This document shows, piece by piece, positions 36,041-49,681 of a stretch of DNA of 52,254 nt (its first letter is position 1; every line of letters starts with the position of its first letter). The position numbers were made by a program, and so were the translations under genes. The stretch spans positions 427,490-479,743 of the forward strand of contig NW_019774502.1 of the NCBI RefSeq assembly GCF_001039355.2, in the 5' to 3' direction. This stretch comes from Lingula anatina (lineage: Eukaryota; Brachiopoda; Lingulata; Lingulida; Lingulidae). Below the pieces are notes generated by a model. The model ran no database searches, was not told where the DNA came from, and saw only the letters and a list, made by a program, of their open reading frames with translations.

Positions 36041-39000
36041 CTGCAGCACATAAAAAAAGATGGAGATATAAACCCCCAACGGCACTGGATTATTTCTAGG
36101 GGTATTATCAATGTAAGAAAAGTCACACAATTCTAGATTCTGACCTTATCACATCCACAGGTTCAAAAACAATAGCAAAGCTCCATTAATTGCAATTTTA
36201 AGTCACTTGAGGTATTATAAAACATTTAGAAGCTTAAATTTCACACAGCAACTTGTCTTCAGTGCCTAATATTCATAACATTACACAAAAACTGTCTATT
36301 GTGTTAAAATAAATATATATATATGCATAAAAAAAACAGTTATGACTAGTGCAAACAGCCACACAACAAAGGCAAATCTAACCACTGGTGCTCTGAAACA
36401 CAAAAGGATTAAAGGATTCACATAACATAAGTAATTTATTGATAAACAAACAGTGAAGGTGCTGGTGACAGGTGACAGGTGACCAAGGTGACATACTTTT
36501 GACATCAATAGGCTAGCAAGCATAATATCTTCTACCTAAAACTAGAAACACATGTGAAAGACATGGTTAGTATACACAGATAGACAAACAACTACTTTTC
36601 CACTCCTAGAAATTGCTAAGCACTGTTATTTTTGTGACAGCTTAAAGCTGGTTCATTTTTCATTCACTGTAATTTTGGATATTAATTTTTTATAGAATCT
36701 ATGATAGTGTAAGTGAAAAATTATACTTAGTCACGCAAAGCTGCAAGACACATCAAAATTTCATCAACTTGATTGTGTTGTCTTATCCATGTTAAGATTT
36801 GATACAGAATTAAAAAAGAAAAAAATTAGAAAAAAGTTTTTGATTTTTTTTCTATATTGCTCTACATTACTAGTCCCTACAAGTGATGTCATATGTAATG
36901 TCGGCTCGAATGACTCCCTATTTGACACCACATGAGAATTTCACTGACATACATATTTCAGATTAAACCAAAATGTCACAAAACCAGTGTTATGTTTCCA
37001 TAAGAAGTTTGACAATATTCGCATAATTGAAAACACAGATATTGCTCCGGCAGTCATCATACTGAATATTTCAACATAAATTCTCTAGTCCAAAACAATC
37101 ATCTCTATGAAATGTAATAAAAATCAGCTCCAAGAGAAAACGTATTCATCTATTCCCCATCTTTTAAAAAGATTATTATATCTCTTTTCTTTTAGAACTT
37201 TAGACTTAATAAGCATCTGACACATGAGATGGAGCTATAGATGAGGTATAGTGTCTTGTTGAGCCATGGCTGGACCCTGGGCGCGCTGAAACACACAATA
37301 CAAACACATCATGTCAGAAAGCACTTCAATTCTCAACTAGAAGCTGAAAGTATGATATAATTTGAGTAGTGTAGTCAATATTAATCTTTCAAATATTGAT
37401 ATTATGGAATGATATGTGTCATTTGTCATGTATAATTTATACACAAGGATTAATCCACTCATGTCCATGTCCCTGAAACTGAAATGGATGTAAGATATAG
37501 ATTCAGACTAATTTTAGCATCAGTGGATATACTGCATGCTTTAAGAATTTGTGATGAGACAAATATTGTGATGGGTATTAAAGCAGTCCAATAATCAGCA
37601 AGGCAGAATCCAGGCAAGATGAAATAATTGAAATTGATTTAACAATATGTAGAAATTTCCTTACAGCAGTCTGTGACTTAAGCCACTAGTCTGGGGTAAT
37701 TAATTTGTGGATTTAGGGTGAAACTAATTGGAAAAAAAAAAAAATAATAATAACAAAACAAGTTTTTTGCAAAGATACTAGTCTCATTGGACTAGCACAC
37801 ATTTTTTGCAGTTGTTTTAGGTTATCTTTTTGATGGACTTCCACATATATGATAGTTATCACCTCAGTCCTATCAGTCTGAAACCAATGAGCTGAAAAGT
37901 GTAAGTAAAACCACTAGACTAAATGAAATCTGGCCAGTTACTGACCTGAAGGGCTGGACCGTCCACTGAAAGAGGCACTTAGTGAGGAGTTGAGATCCAT
38001 GGGACTTCCAATTCTTCTAGGACTGGGGGAGCGGCTGCGAGCTCTTGAGGGGCTGTAGGAGCGAGTAGGGCTCATGGAACGTGTGGGGCTTCTGCTGCGC
38101 CTTGGTGAACCCTGGGATATTTAAACATATGGAGTTGAAATTGGATCCTACTGTGATTTCGTAAACTTAAGTCTTGATATTCAAGATGAAAAATAATCTT
38201 AAACTTAAGGAAGTTAAGGTCCCTGCCCCCACTCCCACCTTGTAATTTTCTTAAAATTCATAACACTACATGTTGTCACTTTAAAATTACCACCTTAATT
38301 TAATTTCAAAATGAAAATAAAACAAACACAGCAGATTCTTGTTCATTTGAATTTGTATGGTAATTTTTTTAAAATCAAAATCAAGCATATAATTCTTTTC
38401 CCTCTTTAAATGACACAGAGGTAAGAAAAATCAAAGATCCCAGAACATCTAAAAATCTCCATTATAGAATAAGTAAAACAGTTACATGTGAATAAAATGC
38501 TGATAAAGATGACAGTAATTTCAATCAGAAGGCAAAAATACAAACTAAATGGGTACTGCTTAGTGGATGCTACAAAAGAACAATATCCACGAATAGATTT
38601 TGCAAGATTGCCCTGATGGAGCCATCACAAATGGGGAAATTTCTGAAATGATTACCATATTTTTCGGGCAATAACAGAAGGGTGGGATCATGTACTAGTA
38701 CAGTGATGCAGAAGAGAGAAAGGCCCTACCAGTGATGCTCCTCTTCTGGTGCAAGCCTCTCCCTTCACGATGACCTTGGTGCCCTGTTGCAGACATGCCC
38801 AGATGTGGTGGTTTACCAGCGGAGCTGTGTACTCGGAGTCGTAACTGCGACGATACCTGGAGAAGAATGGAAATGAGGGCTGAAACATATTCATGTCTTA
38901 CTATGCCATTTGTACATAGGAATATTGTTTTATAGCTGCTAAAAAAGTCCATACAACTCCTACCCATGTTTACCCTTTTCTTTAAAAAAATTTAAAAGAT

Positions 39001-42000
39001 TTATTAAATAAATAACATTTATTTGAGAACAAAACACCCAATCAAACTCATATTAAGTAAAAGCAATTATTTATGAACATTTAATAACTTTTGGCAAGGT
39101 TTTCTTTTCGTTGCATGTAACAATCAAACCTTATATTTTTTCACATAATGAACATTTAAAACTGAAAAGTCATAACAACTGTCTTGTTGTCATCAAAGAG
39201 TTCAGCATCAGAAGAGACAGCGATGGCAAATTTTTCTTTTCAATGCATATAACAAGGGTGAATTACTTAACATCAAACCTTTAATTTTTTCACATTTCAA
39301 ACATTTAAAACTGATGTCATAACAACTTACTTGTAGTCATCAAAAAGTTCAGCGTCAGAGGAGACAGCAATGTCCAGTGGGTGTGCCAGAGCGCTCATCT
39401 GCCAGGCCAGCTTGCACGCTTCACGGATGAACGTGCCGATAATATTGTAGGAAATATCGGCTGGCAGGAAGATTTTGATGTTACGGTTCAAAGCCCTCAC
39501 AACATCCTGCAAGAGATATAATCTGTGAATATGCTGTACACTCAGAATTCAAACGGAGGTTATATGAAAATTTTGAAATTTTTTCTGAAGAAAAGTCATT
39601 GCAATTATTTGTTGAGATAGAAATACATTAAAAATCATAAACATATTAACAACAATCATTCATCAAATAGGCAAATTAGGACTTAAACAACTGTTTGTCG
39701 ACTAGACAAATTTGTAATAATTATACATATGACATGTTTAAATCAAAAACAACTGAATTCAGATGCTAGAAATAATACTTACAGCCTGTAGGCTTGGGAG
39801 GTCATAGAGATCAGTGTTTCTGTTGATGTAATCTTGTACAGCCTCTTCTAGAGTATCAGGACCAACATGGGTGGCAGCCAGGTTAGAACGGACCTTCAGC
39901 TTGAACTGGCGGAAAGCCAGTTTGGCACTAGCGAAGGCTTCCTGTGAAATGGAGGAAAATAGAATAGTCTTTAAATAGTGTTAAGCTGCCTGGTTTTTAT
40001 ATAAGGGAGAGAAGCACTGTACCTTTGTATGCCTTTATTTCTGAAACTTAAATTTGATTTAAAAAATCAACAAATTGGTGTCTCTCTAGCTTATCCTTTT
40101 CTTCATGTTTTGTTTTTCTCATAAACTTATTTGTTAAGATAATATTTTGATTACACTTATCTCATCTATTGTTAGTCTAGAAGAAGTGCAAAATAATTCA
40201 TACCACCAAAGCAGCAAACACAATTCGCTGGTTGTTCTCGTGGTCATCTGAGTAACGTCGTAAGATATCCATTGCGTCCAGGCGATCCTGTGCAAACATG
40301 TCGTTGAAACGCGTAATCAGGTTCTGCTGTCGCACACGCTGTGTGACATCATCAGGAGACAGAGGTGAGCTTACGCGTGGCAGTGAGCGGTAAGTATCAG
40401 ACATGTCGCTGCAAATGGATAAATACTAATTTAAAGTGAAATTGAAATACATAACCACTGACAATGTAAATGTAAGTTTACTGTGAAAGTATCCCAACAT
40501 ATTTAACAACATATTAAACAAATTACTCAGTTTATTATTACATTTCTGACAAAGAGCTATTTCAAATATTTCATATTCTTAGTCAATTTTTCTTTTTAAA
40601 TAAGAATGGATATCAATATCACTAAGACACATCAAGTTTTTAGATGATTTCAAGACAGATAGGTGACAAAGCAAATAACAAGCAGGGAAGGGGTGTGAAG
40701 GGCATGCAATAGTGGGTTATTTTCAATACAAACACCTAAACTCTTGCTCAGCAAACATAACATCTTGAGGGACTTACATGTCACAGTATTCAGAACTCCA
40801 CATCAAAAAGTTGTATTTCAAGCATTTTCTAATTCCATTACAAAGTAAGCTATTTACGCTTTCTCTATAGATTCCTAGGTGACATTTTTTCGTGCTCATC
40901 AACATGTTTATTTAAATTAATAAATTCATCAAAATTTCTCAAAGAATTAACAAGTTCATATCAAATACTTTTATATACCTTCGAACAGCACATTTTGTTC
41001 CCATGAAAATTAGGAGTGAATCAAATTCTACTTTACAATAAATTAAATTTTTTTTTCATTATATGCACTGCACAAAAGACTTCTTACTCAAACCAAAAAT
41101 TTTGACAACTCTACATCCTGCACCAAAAAACCTCCAAAGCCATGCATAATACCCCAATGCCAACACCATGCATTTTCAGCAGTAAAAATACCACATAAAA
41201 ACTTCCCCGTCACCAAACCCCAAATCAGACTTACATTCCAGGTCTACCACCTGCAAGAATCAGTTCATTCCTGAGACGTCGAATCTCAGCATCTTTGCTT
41301 TCAATTACACCTCTCAAACGTGAGAGTTCAACTTGGTTATCCCGGTACCTATGTTAGTATGGAGTGAAAGAGGGAGAGAGAGCAGGCAACAGAAAATTAG
41401 TAATGATTAAGCTATAATGTACAAATAATTATCAAAGTCTACATAAAATAATGGTCTAAGCTAAGGCATGCTGTCCTGATGTCTCTCCAGCACAGTGGTC
41501 TTTGCTTCTCTAACACAATGGTGCTAGGGAGCATGCATGCATTTACAGACATCTACAAAATTTATAACAAAATCTACAAAATCTCATAAAAAAACAGCTA
41601 CACATATATATCAAGAAATCAAAGCAATATACAACAAATTGTGGTCTCCTGGAGATTTCTAGTTGTATTGTGCTCAAATTTCTTGCAAACAAATAACACA
41701 TGGCTACAAAATGATGTGTGCACTATATAATTCTAGTCTACTGACAGCTGAAAGAAATGGAAAGAAAAAATGAAGTATTAATTGCTACGATAAAGCAGCC
41801 ATTTTGATTATGTGCCAAAGCAGATTAGTGCAGAAAATGACCTAAAAAAGTATTTGGTCATAGGTGTGATGCAAGCTGCTGGGTAACATTGGGCAGCAGG
41901 GAAAGAAGACTGGGCAGGGATTTTATGATCAGTGATATTAACCTTTGGGGAATTAATTTCTTTTCATTTGCTTCCAAAGATTGAAAGTAAGAATAGAATT

Positions 42001-44649
42001 TTTGATTATATTTTTCCAAGAAAACCCGATCAATTTGAATCATGATTTCTTCTATTAAGTATAGTTTATAGTTGTGCTTTAAATAGCATTTGTAAACCTT
42101 CCCCTTGATGTATAACTGACCTCTTTTAAAATTCAGGCATCTCAATTTTGTACATGCCTGAATGTCAAGGTGATTGATAAGTTAGTAAAGTTTCAGTGTG
42201 CCAGGTTGAGTTAATACTGTATACACAGGGCCCATAGCCTTAACTCTTACCCATTGACAATGCTTTGGGTAGAAGAGTGTGTGTGTTGATAGAGTGGAAC
42301 ATGGCTTCTGTGTTTGAGAACAGAGTTCCTTTCGCCAGTAAGAATGGCGATCTCTTCACGCAGGATTCGAAGTTGGCGTTCGTAATCATCTAGGAGGCCA
42401 CTTTTCTCACGAAGGTTGCGGTTTTCGTCCTCAGCCAGGGCTAGCCTACATTCACACATCAATATTTTACATTCATATGCCTAAATTTTCATTTCACAAA
42501 TGCCTGAAATAATTGTTACTGTTGACTGAATTTCATGCCAAATCTAATTAATGGAAAGCAGAATTTACCATATTTAATGATTTAGCATGTAGAATTATCT
42601 GAAAGAAAAATAATGCTCTCTGGAAATTTAATCAAAATTCAATCAAATTAAAATCAACATATTAAGTTAAAATCATTTTATCTGTATTTTAGCAGCTGTA
42701 AATGGAAGTACATTAATGTTGCATAACAAACTCCAACAAATGAATTAGAAAGTGAACAACATGAGTATCTAAGTCTATTAGGATATGTTTCAGCATGACT
42801 GTCAATGGAATTCTTATTTAATAATCTTAAATTTTTGGACCTTCGTTCATTTTGTGAAGTTGCATTACATATATATTATCTAAAAATATTTGACAATTCC
42901 ATAACATGTTTATGCCATTATATTTGTAAGACATCATAAAAGACATATAATCCTAATAGAGAAATATAATACACTTAAAAAAATGCAGACAATCAAAACT
43001 AATCCAATTATTATTTTGTGTTCAAAGTTGCAATTATATAATGTGTGTTTGTGTTTACTTACTTGTTCCTCAGGTCTCTGATCTCTGACTCATTGAACAT
43101 CTTCTCACTGGTGGATTCACGCTTGGTGCGGTCAAGTTCATCCTGGGCCTCAGCAAGACTTGATAAAAGAGGAAAAGACAAACAATTAATAGGCTAAAAA
43201 CATCATGCTCCAATGCTACATAAAGTTACAAATACTGGAGCACTGACTTGATCAGTGACCTACATTAAAGCTCTGACATAAATAATTATATTAATTTATG
43301 ATTATCTATATAACCATAAATCATTTATGATCTTGATTTTCTCAATTAAAACAATCTTGATTGTTTCAATATACTAGTATTCACATATATGTTTTCAATG
43401 GAAACAGATTACTGAAAATTGACAGCTAGAATGGCATAGAACAATAACCTTTTCAACCTCATTTGAACCCTACAGTACAGTAAATCAGAGGACCTGCCAA
43501 TTACTGTGCAATTTATATGATTCTGTTCCATGTCATTTCAAAGAAACAATGATTAAACATACATGGCAAAATGGCCAAAGTACATTGCTTACTTCTGTGC
43601 CACGGTACAGAGGTCCAAAGAGCATTAATACAACCAAGCAGCAATAGCATATTTTATTAAAAGTCACTTAAAATTCCCTAGACAAATCTTGATTTATATA
43701 CGTATGTTTTGCAGATGAAGTGAAGAATGTATTTTTTCTTTTTTTTTTTTGGGGGGGGGGGGGGATTGGGTTGGGGGAGTGATTGTAAGAATCAACAAAC
43801 TGCTGGATTTCTCAATTTGACATTGCTTACAACCAACAGAAAATCATATTCATTCAGAACAAAATTTCGAAAAATTCAGAGATAAATACATGCTCTTAAA
43901 ACATTCTTAAAGGACATTTGTAGCCCCCCAAAAAACTACTTAAGACTAAAACTTACTCAGTTCTAAGGTTATCATTCTCAATGTTGGTCACCCTCAGATT
44001 ATCCTCCAGGTCAACAATGGATCGTTCATACTGGTCTTGGAGCTCGTTAATTTCACGATCCTTGGACGCAGCCTCGGCCAGAACACTGAGACTAGTATCT
44101 GCTGTCACGCTGCCCCCAGAGGCAAAAAAGCTCTGTCCAAGCCATGGAAGAAGACGGGATTTGATGGCACCGGCACCGCCATACATTCCACCTAAGACAA
44201 TGAATTAAGGAGTAATTAGTAAAAATTAATTAGTCTCAAATACCCAACATTTCTCAAAATCTATAATTTTTCGTTACTCACTTAAACAGACAGTTTAACA
44301 TGAACCCAAATCCTTTTTCATACATTTCAGGTTTGACTGAAGCCCAGTAGATATCAATACCTCTGTTAATGGTTTTATTTCACTGCAGGTGCATATGGAT
44401 TCAGCAGGCAAGTTGGCAGCACTCAAAGAAATCTTAATATGGACTATTGTAATAAACTACAAATTTATGGAATTTATCTAAGAAAAAAAAAGCTCTTCAC
44501 GAGGAGTGTCTATCCCAGAAAGGTTTAAAATGTTTCACCTTCAGATGCACAGAGACTGAGCAGTTTGAAAATCTGCCCCTGGACCTTGGCATTGAGTTCT
44601 ATGATCTCGCAGCACCGGGCAACATTTTGGTCACAGGAGTTCACCTAAA

Positions 44650-44684
<35 letters not shown>

Positions 44685-47600
44685 CTGCTGAAATAATTTA
44701 ATCAAATAAATCAATTGTGCACATTGCTGATTGCACGACACATTCAGTCAAGTTGTAGCACACACTGTCTTAATTTCCATTGGTTCAAATCACAACTGAA
44801 TCATAACTGGATACCAGTAATTAGCTTATAGAAAAATCAATGTAGTGGAGAATTTCCATTTAATACAACATGGTCTTGGTAGTTAATAACCACATCAATA
44901 AATTCCCGCATTGCACTGAAAAGCTTTCTCTTAATCAAATATTAAAGAAAAATACACAACTATTACAATGCCATTCACGCAAGTGGCATAGAATTCAATA
45001 TATGACTGATAAGCCCTTCACTTGTCATTTTATGCTTTAAATGGTGTCATTTTTGTATCAAGGGCTACTTACACACAGAACATTATTAATTTCCTGTTGT
45101 CTTATATTGTGCTTGTTGATTTCTACTCATATCAAACATTTGTTAAACTCTAGTGTGAATAAATTTTTAAAATGCTGATCATACAAGCTGCCTGTTTAAA
45201 TCTGACTAAATAAGGTCTTAATTCCCAGGTTTATTACCTGTGTTTTAAATGGTACCATTTTTGCCTTTACACACACAACTTATTCATTGCAGCATTGTAT
45301 TTTGATTTCTTTTATTCATACTAAACATTTTAATGATCAACATATGAGCCACCTGCAGAGTTCTGACTGAAGAAAAGTCTTAATCCAGAGGTTTATTGCC
45401 TTATTATCACCTGTCACTCCCGACAGGTAGCAACATTTAGTGATTTAGTTTACAAATGAGATTACGAATTCAAAACAGGCTTACATTTCCTGCTTACTGC
45501 TGGTTCTCATTAATGTCATTTTGCTTGTAACTGGATTGATGCCAAAGTTGAATGCTTTCTTCATAAGGGATGAAAAAAATGCAGTTCATGCTGCTTATTT
45601 CCATCTGATACAAAATGCTTTCAACATTTATAAATATTGTGAACAAATGAATGAGTCTTAATTTTTTAAAAAGTTCTCTTCCATATGTAATAGACCACAG
45701 TCTCTAAATATCCTAAATGTCATGATATTATTAACTAACTTATTGTCCCCTTTTTTATCTATGCAACTTTAAACCGATGGTTTTTGGATAAAGTTTTATA
45801 TATACACTCCTAAAAAGGTATCAACCATGAAACTAATACCAGGAAAACTATGTACAATCCTTTGCAACCGCATCAACAGGAGTAACAAGAAAATGTGTAC
45901 ATACTTTGAAGTCTCAATGTTGAATTTGGGGTAAAAGAGGGCACAAGATCAGTCTGTTTAAACACTTATCTTGATAACTACTGCATTTGTGAGGTGTTTA
46001 CATATGATAATAAAATGTTGTGCGTTTGAAATCTTACACTTCGACAGAATGACAGTTAAAACTCATGTAACTAACCTCTAACGACTTTCATACAAAAAGG
46101 TGAAAAAGAAAAATGTGTCCACAGTGGAATGATGCCATGGGCATTCCATGAATTTGTGGCAACTTTATAGAACTATGCTTAAATGATCAAATGAATCCAG
46201 GTGTTTTCATTATTATGATAAAGGAATATTATTATTCTCAAATAACACATAATTGCTGCATGGTCCAAATGGACTATGCATAAAATGCTTTCAGCTCTAC
46301 TTGTAGAAAAACCAGAAAGCACTTTGATCCGATGGTCCAGTTGTGTTTCCAAGTAACCAATGGGGCTTAGGAAACAAACAAATTTAAATCCCTAACGTTG
46401 TGACATTTTGACATTTGTAAGTGTTTTTGCAAGTGCTGGAGAGGTTAATTCTGTTTGCAGGAACCATTTATATTCAAGTCCAGTCAACAGCTGATGAAAT
46501 TTATGATTTTGGAGTAATAAATGTAAATATCCACCACATTAAAAACATGACCGCTTTCTACTCTGAAATATACTTAATACAGAATTTAGTCCTTTTTAAA
46601 AGGACGGGCTTATTGTAGCATGTTTATGCAATATAACTATAGATCCCCATGTCAATAAACCAATTCAGTGCTCAACTAATTGGTAACCATTTGTGTTTTC
46701 TTAACTAAGAAGATGGATGCTACACAGAAATAAGAGACTGTTATTACTAACAAAATCAATTTCTAACTCTGTGTTTTCTTTTAGCCATTTTCATATCCAC
46801 ACCGCAGCATAAAAGAAAGTGTCCACCATAAAGTTTGTGGTTATCTAATAGAAAAGGCATATGAATCAATGTGCCAATGTTTCATATCAGTGAGGTTTTA
46901 CCTCTTTATCTTACTGGAAAAGTAAGCCAATGCTTGCCTAAACTTGGAAAAACATATATTGATCACTGCAAAGTTATGCATATAGTTTGTTCCATAGCTT
47001 AAACAGACCGGAAAAATATAAATATTCCTCATTGAAAGAGTAAGGTCACATCACAAAGACCCCATTTATAATTTGTTGACAGGTGCAGTATATTGTTTGT
47101 ACTGCATATCACATGAATGGAATGCAGCCACCAGCTTTTGTGGGGGCATTAAGGGTACTGTTAACAAAATTCAAAGCTTGCATTTGTGTAAGATAAATAT
47201 CTTCCACTCTCAGTACCTCATAGATTTCTACCTATCCTCAACCATACTCATCTCCCAAAAGGAGGAAATTATAAATTAAGAAAAGAATAAGTCAACATCT
47301 CTTTTCTTTTTCATTTTTAGCAGAAAATTGCAAATGTTTGCAGACTGCAGCTTTGATCTTTTCCAACGTGGGAATTATTTTGTCTTTAGTTACTGTATGT
47401 CACTAACAATAAAGATGACAAAACTGGCAAACATCCAGAGCATGACTTACAGAATCAAAATGACCAGCTAAAATCAATGATGAAACAAAAGACTCCCTTA
47501 TTTTGCAAATCTGTAAAATTGATTTCTTAGATGATAAACCTGTTAATTGACTTGTTTCAGGCTGATTAAGCCTTTGTCCCTAGTTACAAATCATAACGTA

Positions 47601-48534
47601 CAACCACGGCTTCCAACTTAACTGCATGACATTTTTCCTGCAATTTCTAGTGACAGGTTTTTAATGAGATCCTTTGCTAAGGCATATATCTTCAAATTAA
47701 ACAGCTTGAAATTCATTGTAGGATTAAAGTTACTAACATTTCTAGTTTTATTTGATTATATCAGTCAAAGTCATATATGTTTATTCACCTGTATTTAACT
47801 AAAAAAACAAGCTGTATAAGATAAGACAATTTATGCCACTGTATTCTTTTGCTAATTGTAATTGTTTAATCTTCATATTTTCTGGATATAGAAACCGTAT
47901 TAATTATTTCACTTCACCTGCTTATTCTACACAGCTACACTGTATTTGCATCATCACCACTTAAAATCCCTATCAGGTAAGTTGGTTCGCAACACCAGGT
48001 TTATTCACTTCAAACTCTGAAGATGGCAAGCCACAGTTTGCAGGAAAGGCATTAATTCATAATACATCTACAAATATAGCTTTAGTACAGGGTAGCAGCG
48101 CTAGCACTTGCAAAAAAAAAAAAAAAAAAAAAAAAGGTTTCCCAAAATATTCACTTATTCTGCTGCTTACAACCCACAATTTGTACAAGAGATACATCAA
48201 TGTTTCTAAAAGATATTACAGTGGCATATGACAACCAGTAATTCACTTATGCACGCTCTAAAATATGCTTCCTGTTTTCCTTCGACTTAACTGTACAGTA
48301 CTTCTTAAGAAAGTTCAATATGTCGATAGCAACGGGATCGGGCACCTGCTTTACGGCTTACTTTACTTGCACCAAAAAGTACCATCCATTCATGCAATCA
48401 ACGTCGCATTGAAATAACAGATAGCTATCTAATTGTTATTAACTTACATGATAATCATCTAGCCATCTCTCCAATTTCTCCTGCAAAATGCTAAAGGAAG
48501 CAATGTTCACAAGTCTTCTTAGTGATTCCGCCAT
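35958..48534 (-). CDS. SPATA18: Mitochondria-eating protein (SPATA18/MIEAP)
   Basis: In vertebrates this p53-induced protein acts in mitochondrial quality control and binds cardiolipin (family knowledge). Coding exons, in transcript order: 48534-48448, 44644-44539, 44191-43957, 43158-43063, 42445-42251, 41348-41235, 40408-40204, 39941-39783, 39506-39331, 38856-38730, 38111-37946, then either 37285-37206 or 36040-35958. All phases join, giving 581 or 582 residues against about 538 in human. Start MAESLRRLV resembles human MAENLKRLV. GAIKSRLLPWL, YRRSYDSEYTAPLV and KGEACTRRGA are diagnostic. Exons 3-6 encode a Glu/Arg/Leu-rich coiled coil. Exons 7-10 form the conserved MIEAP C-terminal domain. 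Exon 11 adds an RS/SP-rich tail (RSRSPTRS, RARSRSPSP). Either last exon continues the Ser-rich tail and ends in Tyr-stop. Intron 1 is 3.8 kb. It is head to head with SGCB. Confidence 0.95.
37206..37285 (-). CDS. SPATA18: SPATA18 proximal alternative last exon
   Basis: After a TTTCAG acceptor, this exon joins exon 11 in phase 1 and encodes ARPGSSHGSTRHYTSSIAPS then HVSDAY and TAA. If it is used, the distal exon at 35958-36040 is untranslated or skipped. Confidence 0.75.
39092..39375 (-). repeat. Partial tandem duplication of SPATA18 exon 9 end and flanking intron
   Basis: About 135-150 bp are present twice: 39092-39226, and 39227-39375 which contains the true exon end. The copy keeps IAVSSDAELFDDN in frame, where the real exon has IAVSSDAELFDDYK. 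The copy's donor is destroyed (GTAAGT is changed), and it has no obvious acceptor. Confidence 0.82.
43737..43764. repeat. T-run followed by G-run
   Basis: A run of about a dozen T is followed directly by 14 G in a SPATA18 intron. It is a homopurine-homopyrimidine tract; lengths may be inexact in the assembly. Confidence 0.85.
44652..44683. repeat. (AAT)n microsatellite beside SPATA18 exon 2
   Basis: About ten ATA/TAA units lie just upstream, in transcript terms, of the exon 2 acceptor at 44645. Confidence 0.93.
48113..48135. repeat. Poly(A) tract in SPATA18 intron 1
   Basis: A run of about 22 A at intron position 48113. The flanks show no recognisable retroposed body. Confidence 0.9.
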
Positions 48535-49681
48535 TTTCGACGCTTTAAATGCCACGCATGCGTAACGATGACAACAGCAAGAATCCTTCCTTAATCTATG
48601 AGTAGAATGGCATATAACTTTTTAAATGAATAATTGTGCACAAAAATTGATTTAAACTGTAAAAAGAATGCTTAAATTGTAAATGTGAGGCATATTTAAA
48701 AATAATTACATTGATCTCGCGAGACCGTTAATGCATATCAATATGGCGGTCAAAAATGTAAACAATTTGATCTCTTGCTAAATAACTGTAAATTCCAAGG
48801 TAACGTGATATTATTATGCATTTATGTATAGTAGATTATTTAGATTAATAATACAGCTCTATTTTGCATTATTGCTTTTTTGCATGTTTTAGAGGACACG
48901 TAGTCAAGTGTCATTATTTGGGTTTAAAAAAATTGTAGGAATTCATTCATTCTTATGGCTTGGGGTTATCCGTTTTCATCATCATTTCCACATATCTACA
49001 AAGAAAAGACTTTTTAGACCCCCTCCTCCACAAGTTAGAAGTAAATTATGAACAAAATGTCATAAAACATCGAATCCAAGTGTAGGGCTGGGCCAAACAA
49101 TGATTTCTGTGTAGGAGAAAATATTTTTCAAGGAAAATTCGCTTGGGCGGGTAAATCTCACATAGATGAGCTTTAATTTCATTATGAACACTCAGGGACA
49201 ATTAATATCTTATGCACATTGCTACCGCTGACAAAGGGAACTAGCACATGCGCCTGAACCTGCATATCTTATATAATATATTCAATTTTTTGTTATTATA
49301 TAGGTTTTCATTGTACATCACACTGAATATTTATCTGTATATATATATATACTAGTTATCCTTACATACATTGTTGTATATAGCTTTTATGTATAGCTTG
49401 ATCATATCATGTATGAAATGTTTTAGATAAATAAATGCTGGCACCAAATCGACAGACAGCAAGCTTCACATGTAATGGATGCTTTAATCTTTATATTAGA
49501 CGCAAATGTACAAAATACTTGGTTTCTGCACATTAAATGTCTCTCCTTGAACTAGATTTGGGAAATTGATAAAATAATTTTACAAAAATATTTTGATGTA
49601 TGGAGAATTTTGTAAAACATGGTTTATTTTTCATATTAACTTCTATTTTCAGAATTGTGGCAACAAGTAGCATTTGTGAAA
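48535..49681. promoter_or_regulatory. Shared head-to-head promoter interval of SPATA18 and SGCB
   Basis: The two start codons are 1.15 kb apart on opposite strands. TCTCGCGAGA, a palindromic promoter element typical of TATA-less promoters, lies at 48715-48724. ATGGCGG occurs at 48743-48749 on the plus strand and again at the SPATA18 start codon on the minus strand, resembling the YY1 element. A likely untranslated SGCB first exon ends at 48799 (AAG followed by GTAACG); it holds a short upstream ORF beginning MAVKNVNN. It would splice to the AG at 49652. Transcription start sites are inferred. Confidence 0.6.
48715..48724. promoter_or_regulatory. TCTCGCGAGA palindrome
   Basis: An exact 10-bp match to the CGCG element found in a subset of animal core promoters and bound by BANP (established knowledge). 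It sits between two divergent genes in otherwise AT-rich, CpG-poor DNA. Confidence 0.75.

Noticed and set aside
41858-42145. 95-codon ORF in a SPATA18 intron
   Set aside because: It sits on the same strand but lacks splice sites joining it in frame to neighbouring exons, and it has no recognisable motif. The SPATA18 exons on both sides join without it.
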